DNA from: Diplonema papillatum
Taxonomy: Eukaryota; Euglenozoa; Diplonemea; Diplonemida; Diplonemidae
DNA length: 64,000 bases
Reading direction: 5' to 3'
Assembly: GCA_030068145.1 (NCBI GenBank)
Contig: JAPJBO010000390.1
Location: forward strand, 1 to 64,000
The notes under the pieces are model-generated. The model saw only the letters and a list, made by a program, of their open reading frames with translations, ran no database searches and had not been told where the DNA came from. Made by a program: the position numbers and the translations under genes. Positions 9,073 to 19,447 of this stretch are shown here, one piece after another. Every line of letters begins with the position of its first letter. Position 1 is the stretch's first letter.

Positions 9073-11026
9073 TTAAGTCCATGGCTTTGAGTGGGTAACG
9101 GCTGAATCGAAGTATAGCCCGCTTGTCACTTTCACCAGTCGGCTCCTAGACTCTTCTCAATCCTCCGGGGACGGGTAGAGCGTGGGTGCCAGCTCCTCCC
9201 TCCGGCGCTCGGCTCAAGACTTCTGTTTTTTTCGCGACGTTAGCTGCACGGGGGTTTCTGCCCGGTGCAACGGTTTCCGCCCCGTGCAACGGCTGAGTGT
9301 CTTTACACACCGGCGGCACCTCACCCGAGGATGTGGCAAGCTCTCTCTGTGCAATGAGCTTGGCCCGACTAGCTGTTCCAACTTCCTGGTGCAAGCACCC
9401 GCCGTGGTCTGAGTCGCCACCTGGGTCACAGTTTTGAGTCCTGTTCCGAGACTCGCTTGCACGGGGAAGTAGCGCGAATCACTTGTCGCCATGCATTCTG
9501 CCAATACTGACGACTGCTACCCCTGTGCTTGGTCTTTCTTGCCTCGCATTCCCTACGTGCTGTTTGTTTGCGCGCACGTCGCAAGCCCTGCTTAAAAATC
9601 TCTGTAATCGTCTCCTTTAACAAGGACAAACGCGTTGTCGCAGGTTTGCACTCGCATGAACCAGCGCATACTTGTTGTCGGCATTGCTGGCTTTTGGACG
9701 CGTTTTGTCAAGTACAAACGAAGAACCTCTTTTTTCGGCTCGTGGAGCAACCGGAAAACAGCGGAAATGGAAGCTGACAAAAAAAAGAGGAAAACTGGAA
9801 GGAGGTAGAAAAGTGCACAACAGAAAAACAGGAAGAATACGGGCAAGTTGAAAAGGTGAGTCACATGCTCACCCACGTCGCCTGACGAAATCTAAGGAGA
9901 GGGGGGGGGGGGGGGGGGAAGAGGTGATTCGGGCTCTACGGGGGGGGGGGTTGTTGGGGGGGGGCGATGGGACATCGTACGGCGAACGCAGCGGGTGAAG
10001 GAGAGAACGAGTAGCAACTCACGTCGCTCGCTTGCCCGTTAGGCGCACCGAGAAGCCGCAGTCATGAAGGCCGAGCTGAGTCGGTGGAGGGTGCGATGTA
10101 TGAGGATTGCAACACCGTTGCATGGAATCTGTTGTGAAACACGTGCCGTGAATCACGACCAGAGTCTTCGCAATTCACACAACTGGGCGGCTCTCCTCTC
10201 CGTTGTACGTCCTGCAAAGCAGGTGCGTATCCAGGAAAAATGAAAAAATTGCACAAGAAAAAGTTCGCTGGCGTCGGACGGATACAAGGGTAGGCCTGCG
10301 CCTCGCCGGATTTTCCGGGACTCGCTGCTTCTTGTTTACACAAACAGGCTTCCGACTCATTTTGTATTCGGAAGCACCTGGCGTTAGAGAAACGTGAAGG
10401 TGGAAAAGAAAGACGAACCGAACGACGAACATTTCCGGAGTTAGGGCTTGCACTGACACACGACGCAACGGACGATCAGCATCAACTGATCGATGTTGAT
10501 GAAAATGATACGGATTGTTGTTCTACGCGAACAGCCTCTCTGGCCGGCAATCATTCAGTTTCGTGGACGGGGGGTTTTGAGGGGAGAATCTGCGGTTGAT
10601 GTTTAGGCAGAACACTGCCCACATCGGAGGGGAGGGGACGCCGTCTAGCTCTACACGTGCATAACCCGTTCTTCCGGAAAAGTTCCCTTCAGCACGACCG
10701 TAATAGTAACTTAGAAAAATGGGTCAAACAAAGGAAAAACGGACCGAGAGTGGGTTCGTCCACGCGTACCCTCTCCCTCCCGAATTTCGAGCTCCTCGTC
10801 GGGATCGGGGGGGAAGAGGGGATTGCAAGAATGTGTTTGGAAAATAGTTATGTGCTCAACACCGCACCGTCCTATCTGCACCGTGGGTCGGTCCTTTCAG
10901 CCACGGATACAATAGGCAGACCATCATCAGCGCGGTGACTGGGTGTCAGCAGACAGGACAGCAGTGAGGTTGGCTTGTCGGGCGGCGGTTCGTAGCTCGG
11001 CACAGACAGGACTGCCTGTGCTACGA
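9073..11026. other. Gene-less stretch with long G runs
   Basis: No ORF with protein-like features. G runs of 18, 11 and 9 occur at 9901-9918, 9940-9950 and 9956-9964 and could form a G-quadruplex. A word related to the 27.2-kb tandem repeat (GGGGATTGCAAGAATGTGTTTGG) occurs near 10812-10834. Confidence 0.4.
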
Positions 11027-11061
11027 GGGGGGAAAATCTTAGTTTCGTGTTCAGGCGCTAC
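11027..11061. repeat. 35-bp dispersed repeat, copy 1
   Basis: GGGGGGAAAATCTTAGTTTC followed by GTGTTCAGGCGCTAC is identical to 16348-16382. Identity stops abruptly on both sides. It is probably the end of an unidentified mobile element. Confidence 0.75.
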
Positions 11062-11094
11062 ACGGTGCAGTAGTAAACTTGTAAAATGACCCTT

Positions 11095-11216
11095 TTACTA
11101 GTAAATTCACTAGTAAAAAAATTTACTAGTAAAATTTACACTTTTACTAGTAAAATTTACAAGTGCACTAGTAAATTTTACTAGTGCACTTGTAAATTTT
11201 ACTAGTGCACTAGTAA
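11095..11216. repeat. Cluster of eight ACTAGT-centred palindromes
   Basis: Eight ACTAGT cores occur in about 120 bp, mostly within TTTACTAGTAAA or TTTACTAGTGCA contexts. Many are perfect palindromes of 10-14 bp, and longer strand-symmetric combinations are possible across the cluster. There is no ORF here. Confidence 0.8.
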
Positions 11217-11682
11217 GAATTACAAGTGAAATCAGGTGTTTTTCAGTCCAAAACAGTGATTTATAGGGGGTTTTGCGTGAAAAATTGCGAGATCGAAAAC
11301 TGGGGAGGGGAGGTTTGGTCGATGTGCACTACCCCTCGGACTGAGTTGGGCAGGGTTGTTGGGAGCCTTGATGGGAATCATCTCCCCTGAGACAGCCGCG
11401 CCGTTGAAAAAGGATGAGAGGAGCAGCGCGCACCCAACTGGAACTGTACGCACTGTCCAGCCCCTTTACCCTGAGACTTTTGTTGAGCTAGTTGACAGCT
11501 GTGGAGGAAAGGCGTCTACTAAAATGAGAAGAAACGGAGGCAAGAGAGACGCACTGTGAGTGGTGTCGTGCCAAATTCACAACAGTGAAACACACTCTAC
11601 AATGGCGACGTGAGCGGGGAGCGGGGAACCCTGGGCAGAAGCGGCCACCTGACTGTTGCGAATACTTCCAGTCGGTCCGAGC

Positions 11683-12375
11683 ATGCCTGCCACTTCCCGA
11701 CACGCTTCGGCACGGAGGCTTTGCCCAAGCAGGGATCTTGACATTGTTGTTGCCGCAGTAAGGAGTTCCACACAGCCCATCAATGTAACACTCGGGCTCG
11801 ACCATAATAGTCAGAAATTTGTGAGGTTTCGTAAACATGAAAAAGCGGACGAGGCAGCAGGAAGAGTGCTGAACGGACGAAGCGTCTTTGATGTGGATCG
11901 GTCTACCATGATGCAGGCCTCCAATATGTATGCGCCCAAGATGCCATGTGGAAGAGATCGGCAGGTTTGCACGGGGGACCCTCGAGCATCAGAGGAACCG
12001 CAGACTCCGAGAGCGACTAAACGCGCCCCAGAGCAGCATCAACGGCAAGACGCTGCACCAACTCCGGAGGTCCAGCGGAGCAGTGCGCTAGTGAGGCAAT
12101 CGATTCTACAAAACGGCACAACGGAGATATGTGGTTTAGGAGGGTGCAACGAAAAGGCCACCTCTCAACACATTCTGACAGGGGGCGACACAGCGCACCT
12201 TAGATGGTTTCAGCCGGAGGCGGACCAAAGGCCGGTGTTCGGGCATCCACCCGAATGCAGGCCCTGGACGCCTATGCGAAGGGAACCACGCGGTAATCCG
12301 GAGTGGGGCTCTACGCGTGCCAGCTGCCCGGGAGACAAGTGCGCTGAAAGGGCAACATGGGCCCTACAAGCATAG
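11683..12375 (+). CDS. Hypothetical ORF, doubtful
   Basis: A 230-codon open frame from an ATG. I recognise no domain, membrane segment or repeat in it, and its composition is like translated intergenic DNA. It is the longest non-shadow frame in the 9-16 kb region, so it is recorded. I think it more likely to be non-coding than a gene. Confidence 0.15.
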   Translation: MPATSRHASARRLCPSRDLDIVVAAVRSSTQPINVTLGLDHNSQKFVRFRKHEKADEAAGRVLNGRSVFDVDRSTMMQASNMYAPKMPCGRDRQVCTGDPRASEEPQTPRATKRAPEQHQRQDAAPTPEVQRSSALVRQSILQNGTTEICGLGGCNEKATSQHILTGGDTAHLRWFQPEADQRPVFGHPPECRPWTPMRREPRGNPEWGSTRASCPGDKCAERATWALQA

Positions 12376-12609
12376 GAAGAAGGTGAGAACGCAAGCACGG
12401 CAGCGGCAGCAACACCCCAAGAATCAACGACAATAAAATGAAGCAGTAGGCACACCGCGTTCGTTCCCAACACCCCGACCCGACCAAGCAACCGCCAAAC
12501 CCCAAGAAGTACTAATCTCACGGCAACAGCCCAAACAACTCCCCTAGCACCCTCGTGTGACAAGAATTCTCCAGTCCTCGAAACCCCCCGTGGAGGAATG
12601 TTGGACCGA

Positions 12610-12720
12610 AAATATGTTGGACCGGACAAAAGTTGGACCGCGAACGACCAAAGCAACTGGACCATTTTGTCCGGTCCAACATATTTCCGTTAACGGTATT
12701 TGCCTTTCAGAGTCGACCGC
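12610..12720. repeat. Hairpin repeat unit, copy 1
   Basis: A 22-bp perfect inverted repeat (AAATATGTTGGACCGGACAA and onward, 12610-12631, with its complement at 12665-12686) is followed by the tail TTCCGT, TAACGG, TATTTGCCTTTCAGAGTC, GACCGC. The same arrangement recurs at 13237-13346. The words GTTGGACC and GGACAAAA also occur between the arms, suggesting nested repeats. This may be a terminal unit of a non-autonomous transposon. Confidence 0.75.
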
Positions 12721-13236
12721 CAGGCACGTATCCACTTAGGCGGGGTTGGGTCGATGGGCATGAGGTAAAAAATGTCCCTTGACAAATGGGTAGTCAGGCG
12801 CGAGAAATGCGTTGGGTTTCTTCTTGAGCGTACCAAGATCGTCGTTTATTGGCGGCTCATACTTTTTCCTTCACTGTCAGCCAACCTCGAGCCACTTCGT
12901 TTGCACTCTGCATTTTTGCGTTTGCACTCTACCAAAGCAATGGGACAGACGGTGGACGCATCTTGGTCCACCCTCGGCACTGACCAACCGCAACCGGTCG
13001 CGATCAAACATCCTTCCACGCAAGGAAGATCTTGTCATTCCACCAGGGCTATAGCGACCAATGGCTGGACCATGGCCAGGGTGCTTCGTTGCGAGTTGCT
13101 GGAGGGAACTCAGCGGGTTACGCAGCGCCGCGCACTGTTCGGGAACTCCTGGCGGCGGACCCATGCGCGACTACGGAGTGGAGCGAGTGCTGGCCAGCCG
13201 CAAAACTGCACCAAGTACACAGAACCCCCCGAAAAA
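12721..13236. other. Segment between the two hairpin units
   Basis: It is bounded by direct copies of the hairpin unit and contains an open frame of 169 codons (12772-13281) without recognisable features. If the two hairpin units are element ends, this segment would be the cargo; if they are independent insertions, it is ordinary intergenic DNA. Confidence 0.35.
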
Positions 13237-13346
13237 AGTTGGCCGGACAAAAGTTGGACCACCAGAGCCCAAAATAGGTGAGTTGGACCATTTTGTCCGG
13301 TCCAACTTATTTCCGTTTACGGTATTTGCCTTTCAGAGTTGACCGC
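13237..13346. repeat. Hairpin repeat unit, copy 2
   Basis: Same organisation and orientation as copy 1. The left arm AAGTTGGCCGGACAAAA lacks one base relative to its right-arm partner TTTTGTCCGGTCCAACTT. The 36-bp tail at 13311-13346 differs from copy 1 at only a couple of positions. Confidence 0.75.
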
Positions 13347-16300
13347 ACTGTTGCCCACGACTCAGTCCAAAAAATGGATGCCAAGCCTGTCCGGCATAAG
13401 ACGCACGCAGGCAGAGATATTCGTAACCTCCTGGGCCAAACGCAAGATACCGGAGCGTCTTTTGCCGTGCAACTCTATTTCTGGTAACAGGACGTACCTG
13501 TGCACGACTCTGCTCTGAGAGGACAAGGACGCCTCCTCCCTCGCGCCCCGTCTCTTCCGATGTTATTGTCCTGTGTTCCCACCGCATCGAGCCACAGGGG
13601 GGTCGTGTTCGAGTGTTCACGTTTGCCTTGGAGTGGGGGAAACCTGGATTGACGCGGTCTGCCTACGCGCGGGGCTCTCAAGCACTGGGTTGACACTTTG
13701 CTCTGCTCTCCAGCCCCATTCTGACGAGTTAGGTGAAAAAGAAGCCGGTTCTTCTGAATGGGTGCTTCACTTGCCACAGTTTCTTCTTGTTTCACCCGAA
13801 AACACCTGCCAAAACACCTGAAATCACTTGTACTTGCCGGGGGGGGGGGAAGGCGACACCACCGACGATCAACCGGGGGTCGACGTGCTGGCCGCTGTCC
13901 TTCGACGTTCTTTCGTTTTCCTGTCTCGGGTGCAATCCATCCTTGCTATGCTATTGATTGATTTTTTTGTGCGGTCGACGATATACGTCATTCTGATGCC
14001 TGGCGACTCTTTTTTTTTAGCCACATGCAATGTGTGAGGAAACTGAACCGCCCAAGTAGGACCTTCTGACTTTGCCAAATTTGCCACCTGAAACCACTTC
14101 CAGGATTTGGGCTCGGGGTAGTGCGGTCAACGAAACCTCGAGTTTCCCTTTCTACTTTCTCCTACTCTCGCGGTGTACGGTTTCTCTTTTGAGCAAGCCC
14201 GCCTAGTAAGAAATACCCGAGGTGGCCGCCAGACAATGTTGTCCCTGAGTCTTGAGCCGCAATGTATAAGGTGAAGCACAGGTGACGCACTGGGATCTAT
14301 CCAGAAAAAAAGTCACAACAAATGTGTGGTAGCTGTAGAACTTCTTGATGATGTGCAGCTTCTTTCGCACCCGAGAGAAAAGTCTCAGGTGAAGCGGCGA
14401 GGTGAAGCCTGCGTCACCTGAAATTCCACGGCAAAAACAAATAGGGTGGGCGGCTTCACCAGCTACATGCCGCAAGACAACATTGCGGCGCCAGAGCGAA
14501 TCCCGCACGAACACAGGTGAAGCTGAGTGCAGCGCGGAGGTGTACAACCAACTACCCATTTCTATTTTAGAGCTGTGTTGTTCATCTTGCTCCGTGTGAA
14601 ATGAGCACAGGCTGCCCTAAACATTTCGCAACGACAGCAAGTGTCAGTAGCCTACCGTCGGGCAGGTTATTCTCGGAAGCTGCTGGAAAGTTGCTTGAGT
14701 TTTTTTCTTTCTCCCCTTATTTTTCTTTTCAATTGGCACGTGCGACGATCCGAAGAACGCTCGCGTTTTGAACTGCCAATCGTGCGTGAGGTGGCCGAAA
14801 ATCGACGCAAAACGCACCGTCAGCCGCCAAGAAGGAATGAGTTCCCGCCGGGGCTGGAGGTAACGAAGCGTGTTTTCGGCAAAGGGGCGCTAGGTGTACC
14901 TGCCACAGAGCTGCGTCGAAAAGAGAGACGGGGGGTCGAGATGGAAACTGCTTACACACACTCGATGGTTACCGTTTTGTGCGCACCAATCATAGGGCGA
15001 GTGTGGTGCGTTCGCTCCTTCGCGTCCGCCGTATTTTCTGGACGGTCATGTCCCACGTGCTCTGCTGCGAAAAAGGAAGAAAATGCACGTCGTGAAACGA
15101 AGAAAGAAAGGCAAGGGAAGGTGGTGAACATATCTAAGAGAGCGGTGCATTGTGCATTAGTCTATGCGGGCAGGGAGGCGTGACGCGTAGGACGCCACGA
15201 AACAGTCAACGAACTTCGGAACCCAAAAAAAAAAGCAGATGCTTTGTGCTGCTCGTGGGGGGCGGGTTGTTCTTCAGACTGTTACTTATTTTAAAAGGTC
15301 GGTGTTTTTGTTAAGTTTCCGATTGATCGTTTTTAGAGTGCAAGTTCGCTTAGGGATCCGGGGTTTTATAGTCTCCGATTTTTAGAGTATGTAGAGTTTG
15401 GAACCCGGGGGTTTAGAGCCTCCGGGTGACCTTCGGCGAATGAATACAGTGTTTTGCTCGCAGCGTGCTGATAAAAAGGTGGTAGATACGCGAGCAAAGA
15501 GTGTCGGTGCTTCTTTCTAAGAGTACCAAACTCATCTCACACTCCTCCCTGCGACAGCAGAACAGTGTGAGATCGCCTGCCGCGGAGTATTCACTTTTTT
15601 CCCTCATGGTTTTTGGGTGCGAAGCTTTATTTTTGTTTTCCCCCTCGTTTTTCTTTTTTTTTGCTGTTTCCGTTTGACCTCGCGCCCTTCGCGGGGCGCT
15701 TGTTTTTTGCTTTGATGACGGCGATTCGGTCTTTGTCGGTGTGGTTTCGCCTTTTCTAATCACTGTATCAAATTGCTGGGCTTTTCCTGTGGCGGTTGCC
15801 GGCCTGATGGGCTTCGTGCCGTTGTGCCACACCCGCTGTCGCCCTCTTTAAAAAGAATCCACGTTCTCTTCACTCCACACTGAGCTGGAGCTCGCCGTGT
15901 CAAAACCCCCCTAAGCCAGGGCCAGGGCCTGACTCAGGATCAAATACTCGAAGGGGCCGCCCGCAGCAATCTGGAAGAGAATCCTCATCGCGGACGCTCT
16001 CGGGTTGAAGGGTCCAGGAGCACAAAGTCGAGACCCGCGCGCTGCTCTTTCCAGCACCACCACAAGTTAAGCCACAAAAGTCACGGGCTGCGGGTTTGGT
16101 CAGCATTCGTCATGTCGATCAACCGGCACGCAAAACAAAACGAAGCGCCTGCTAAATGGGTCCCAACAAGTGCACTCGACCGACACCTCGAGTCTCTTTT
16201 CCAGTGTATCCAAAAATGGATCTGGCACCGAATTGCGCCGAGGCGGTTGAGCTGATTTTGTATTGGGTCACTATTCGGCCAGTACTTCTCATTGTGAGCA

Positions 16301-16347
16301 CGGGGATAACAGACCGACGGTTCGTCTGGTTCTCTTCTCTGCTTTCG
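13347..16347. other. Gene-less stretch
   Basis: No convincing gene. An open frame of 180 codons at 14641-15183 (+) has no recognisable features and begins at GTG. CAGGTGAAGC-type words recur between 14268 and 14525. A motif near 15409-15432 (TTTAGAGCCTCCGGGTGACC) resembles one at 7376-7402. A segment at 16115-16151 resembles 23490-23528 (shared ACCGGCACGC and AACGAAGCGCCTG). Confidence 0.35.
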
Positions 16348-16382
16348 GGGGGGAAAATCTTAGTTTCGTGTTCAGGCGCTAC
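16348..16382. repeat. 35-bp dispersed repeat, copy 2, at the truncated protease end
   Basis: Identical to 11027-11061. It ends 8 bp from the stop codon that prematurely closes the ubiquitin-protease frame, suggesting that the breakpoint coincides with a repeated element. Confidence 0.7.
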
Positions 16383-16389
16383 TTGCCTC

Positions 16390-17229
16390 TCATGTGTTTG
16401 ATGCTAGCATCAAGTCTTCTTCGCGGAATGCAGAGATTGGCTGGGGGAAAGAAGAAACACGTCCACATGTTCCACATCGCACAGTGTTGGTCCAGCTGTT
16501 TTCTAAACATGCACGGAAGGGCCGATAGCCTGGGCAGGGGGTCCCACTCTCGTCTGGCCCCAACGTTGCGCCGGTGGCGTCAAGAATCGCCATTAGAGCT
16601 TCGTGCGCATCGTGTTGTTGTGCATCGCAGAAGTTCGGGAACATGTCCAGGATAGCTCGGACACCCATCCCTCGACAGTCCTGACTGCGTTGGTCACCAC
16701 TGTCGCGCGAGCCCGCCAACATGGCGAAGAAGGCTAAGAAGTTCACAAGAAACCCCCGGTAATTGCGAGATACCTGCGCGAGGTCATAGTACATTTCCCT
16801 CACTGGCTCAACACGCAGAAGGAGCTGCAGCACAGCACCAAGGAAGCACGTGTTACCCAAGTTCGGGAGGCCGGCGGGGCAAGATAGTGATGGGCCACGT
16901 GTCATAGAGGGCAGCCGTGTGCAGGGGATCGATCGGCAGCGCCTGGGCAAAGGGGAATGTGTGTGAACCAGTGTACGGACATTCGATCGGCGTCGCTTCT
17001 TTGGGACCTGCTCGACCTCTTCGGCTTTCCGCTTGTTGCCTCTTCGTGTCGTCTCGCAAGGGCTGGTCGGTTCGGCCTGCTGGGTCGGTGACTCGGCCGG
17101 CGGTGGTTGAGGGGGGCACTGTTCAGGCTCCGGGGCGGGTTGCGGTCGGCCTCTGTATTTCACGAAGGACTTCTCGGCGAGTAGCTGCTCAATCGCTTGA
17201 TCCATGGCCGCCAGATCCGGCAACGTCAT
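16390..17229 (-). pseudogene. Ubiquitin-specific protease, N-terminal (Cys-box) half only
   Basis: The frame of 279 residues starts at an ATG. Residues 66-82 (KRKAEEVEQVPKKRRR) look like a bipartite nuclear localisation signal. Residues 119-137 are a USP Cys box, GLPNLGNTCFLGAVLQ, with the catalytic cysteine at about 128. Residues 205-210 (QHDAHE) are the QQDAHE box with one change, and CGTC at 252-255 is the first half of the finger zinc site. The frame then stops: the second zinc pair, His box and terminal Asp region are absent, so this half could not be an active protease alone. Matching C-terminal sequence lies 2.2 kb away on the upstream side, which one ordinary transcript could not join in order. 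A decayed or rearranged gene is likely; splicing to a distant exon beyond my view is possible. Confidence 0.65.
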
Positions 17230-17873
17230 GGGGGGAGGGTGGGGTAGTTCAGCGTTAAAAGCACGGATACAAAATGCGTGTGCCAATAGTGTGCGTGAGT
17301 GCTCCGCTGAGCGCTTTCAGTCAAAAGAATCCTTTGCGCGTTCATCCAATGGACCTCACCGTGCACGCACAACGAAAAGGTGCGCAAAGTAAGTACGCGC
17401 CGATCATCACGCTGTGACAGTTCAGTTCGATAGCAGAGGCCGCAACGGTGGGTTCCAAGAACGTTCGGCGGCTCCCAGGTGGGTGCTTTGCAAGAAAATG
17501 GCGGTTTTCGGAGTGAGAAAGAAGGACTGCTCCGTTCGTTTCACGGAATCCCACGAAGCGAGAGAATTCGTCCGTCAGCTTGGGCCTCTCGGGTGTGCAC
17601 CGGACCCCGTCACGCTGCAGCGAGTCGGTAATCGCTATGCTTCCCCTGTGGGTGTGTGAGAGAGGATCGTACAAGCGCTTGCGAGGACGTTCGACGTAAC
17701 CTCAAACTGAGTTCGAGGGCACGTGCAACAGGGGAGATCGACAGCCCCGCAACAGGCTTGCAAGGCAGTGCTGCGGATTTGGTTCCCGATTCTGGTGTTT
17801 AGGCAGAGTGATCGCTTCGCAATCTCGCTCTTGCGGATAATGTGGGTGCATCCAGCTTCGTGTTTGGTGCGAG

Positions 17874-18444
17874 TCATTTGAAGCAACGACCTCTTTGCAA
17901 CCTAGTGTCGCAGCCATCACTTGGGTACCCACCTACTTGTTTGTACCCATCATTATATTCGGGGCTACCTCGAACCCTGACATAGAACCCCGAGCTGACT
18001 TTAAGGTGGCACATGGAACCCACCAAGGGCCTGACAGCAGGACACGATGGCTGTCCTCCCCTATAAATCGGTTGGGGGGCTCTTTCTACTCTCAGCTTCC
18101 CGTTCCTTTTTCCCCGTTTTTGTTTGTGCGCACTAGCGGAACTCACCTGCGTTGGTAAGTTTCATGTAGTACGCTGCCAACTACTAATTCTTAGTACCAA
18201 CAATGCATTGTTAACAAAAAAAACGTACCGTCATGAAGTCTATGGCGTAGGACAGAACCGAGGCGGCGTCCGCCGGCTTCAAATTGTCGTACATCGCGGA
18301 TCGAAGGACTGCGCTGGTGAGCTCCTTGCGCACGTTCTCCCGAAGCTTGATTGCCATGATTTCGTGGCCGTCGAGGTGCGCCTTGTGCCTAATGTCCGAG
18401 CCGTGGACGAGAGCACGGATGTAATCGCCTCTTTTCAGCGACAT
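17874..18444 (-). CDS. Unknown small protein, two-exon model
   Basis: Exon 1 (18444-18229) begins at an ATG and encodes 72 residues (MSLKRGDYIRALVHGSDIRH onward) with a regular helical look (KLRENVRKELTSAVLRSAMY). It ends at a textbook donor, ACG|GTACGT. A yeast-like branch sequence, TACTAAG, lies in the following 80 bases, and an acceptor AACGCAG is at 18147. Reading on in phase 0 gives 90 further codons to 17874. Exon 1 looks real. The second exon is less certain, because it starts with GTGAGT, itself a perfect donor, and its composition is less protein-like. I do not recognise the family. Confidence 0.5.
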
Positions 18445-18780
18445 CCCGTCGTGGTTCTGCGCGTTTTTTTTTGTGGTTCCTAGTGTCTTTTCGACCTTTT
18501 GCTGGTTTGCAAGGTTCGGCTTCGTACGTGCTATGAGGGGTGGGAGTGCAAGCTTTGCTGTATCGGGCTAGAATTCAACTCATGGTTGGTTACATCTTCT
18601 TCAGCTGTGCTGATGAATGCCTGCTTAATGCGACAGGTTAGTATCCTGGCTCAAGCGGGGGGTGAAAAGGTTGAGGTAGAGAGGTAGGTGGAGACTTCAG
18701 GGTTCTGTTCCGGTGCGAGCACAACTTTTGGTCCCAGTATGAGCGTACCATTTTGGACTGTTTCTTGTAGTACGCGGTCA

Positions 18781-18864
18781 GTCTTCCAAGGTACGCTGGG
18801 GGTCTTCCAACGTGTGCTGGTGGTCTTCCAAGGTACGCCGGAGGTCTGCCCAGGTGTGCTGTGG
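18781..18864. repeat. Four copies of a 21-bp tandem repeat
   Basis: Unit GTCTTCCAAGGTACGCTGGGG, repeated four times with a few substitutions per copy. It stays in one frame on the plus strand as a 7-residue repeat, but no protein context supports coding. Confidence 0.8.
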
Positions 18865-18916
18865 TACCAAGAAAAATGCGGTTTCAGTGTAACTTGGAGT
18901 GAGCATTCAGCATCAC

Positions 18917-18994
18917 TTAGAGTGAGACCTCACTCTAAATGACGCCGAGCCCCGATTCTCTCGGTTCAGTGCCACTGAGAGTGAGGCTCACTCT
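18917..18994. repeat. Two related short hairpins
   Basis: TTAGAGTGAG-AC-CTCACTCTAA (18917-18938) and AGAGTGAG-G-CTCACTCT (18978-18994) share the same stem core. They lie between the unknown small gene and the protease C-terminal exon. Further AGAGTGAG-like words nearby (about 18896, GGAGTGAG) suggest a small repeat family. Confidence 0.65.
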
Positions 18995-19447
18995 GCATTT
19001 AAGTGGTTGTTTGTAGATCAGTACAACCTTAAGCTACGCGTAGCGCGCGGCCAGGCGGTCTTTAGCGGACCTCCAGTACATTAAACGCAAGCCGGCAGGT
19101 CGTCAACAGACGCGGCACGAAAAGCAAACTTCGCCGGCGCAGCACTTCAGCCTTGCGTCCTCTTATTTACAGCGGGCACCGTACCTGACTTCAGCCCCGC
19201 TAGGCCGAGATTCCGGTTGTTCCGCAGGGCATACATCACTCCCCGAAGTTGACGTACGTGCAGAGACGCTCGTGCACACGCAGGCCTCTGAGGCGCCGGA
19301 ACAATCGACCGTCTTTGTTGAAGCAGCGTTTGCATCGCAGTTCCGGGGAGTCCTTGGGCTGTTCAGGTGGCTGGCCGTGCGCTATCAAAGCGGCGTCGGG
19401 AGGCGTGGGTTGGCAAGATTCCAGATTCGCGTCGTACGGCGGGCGGA

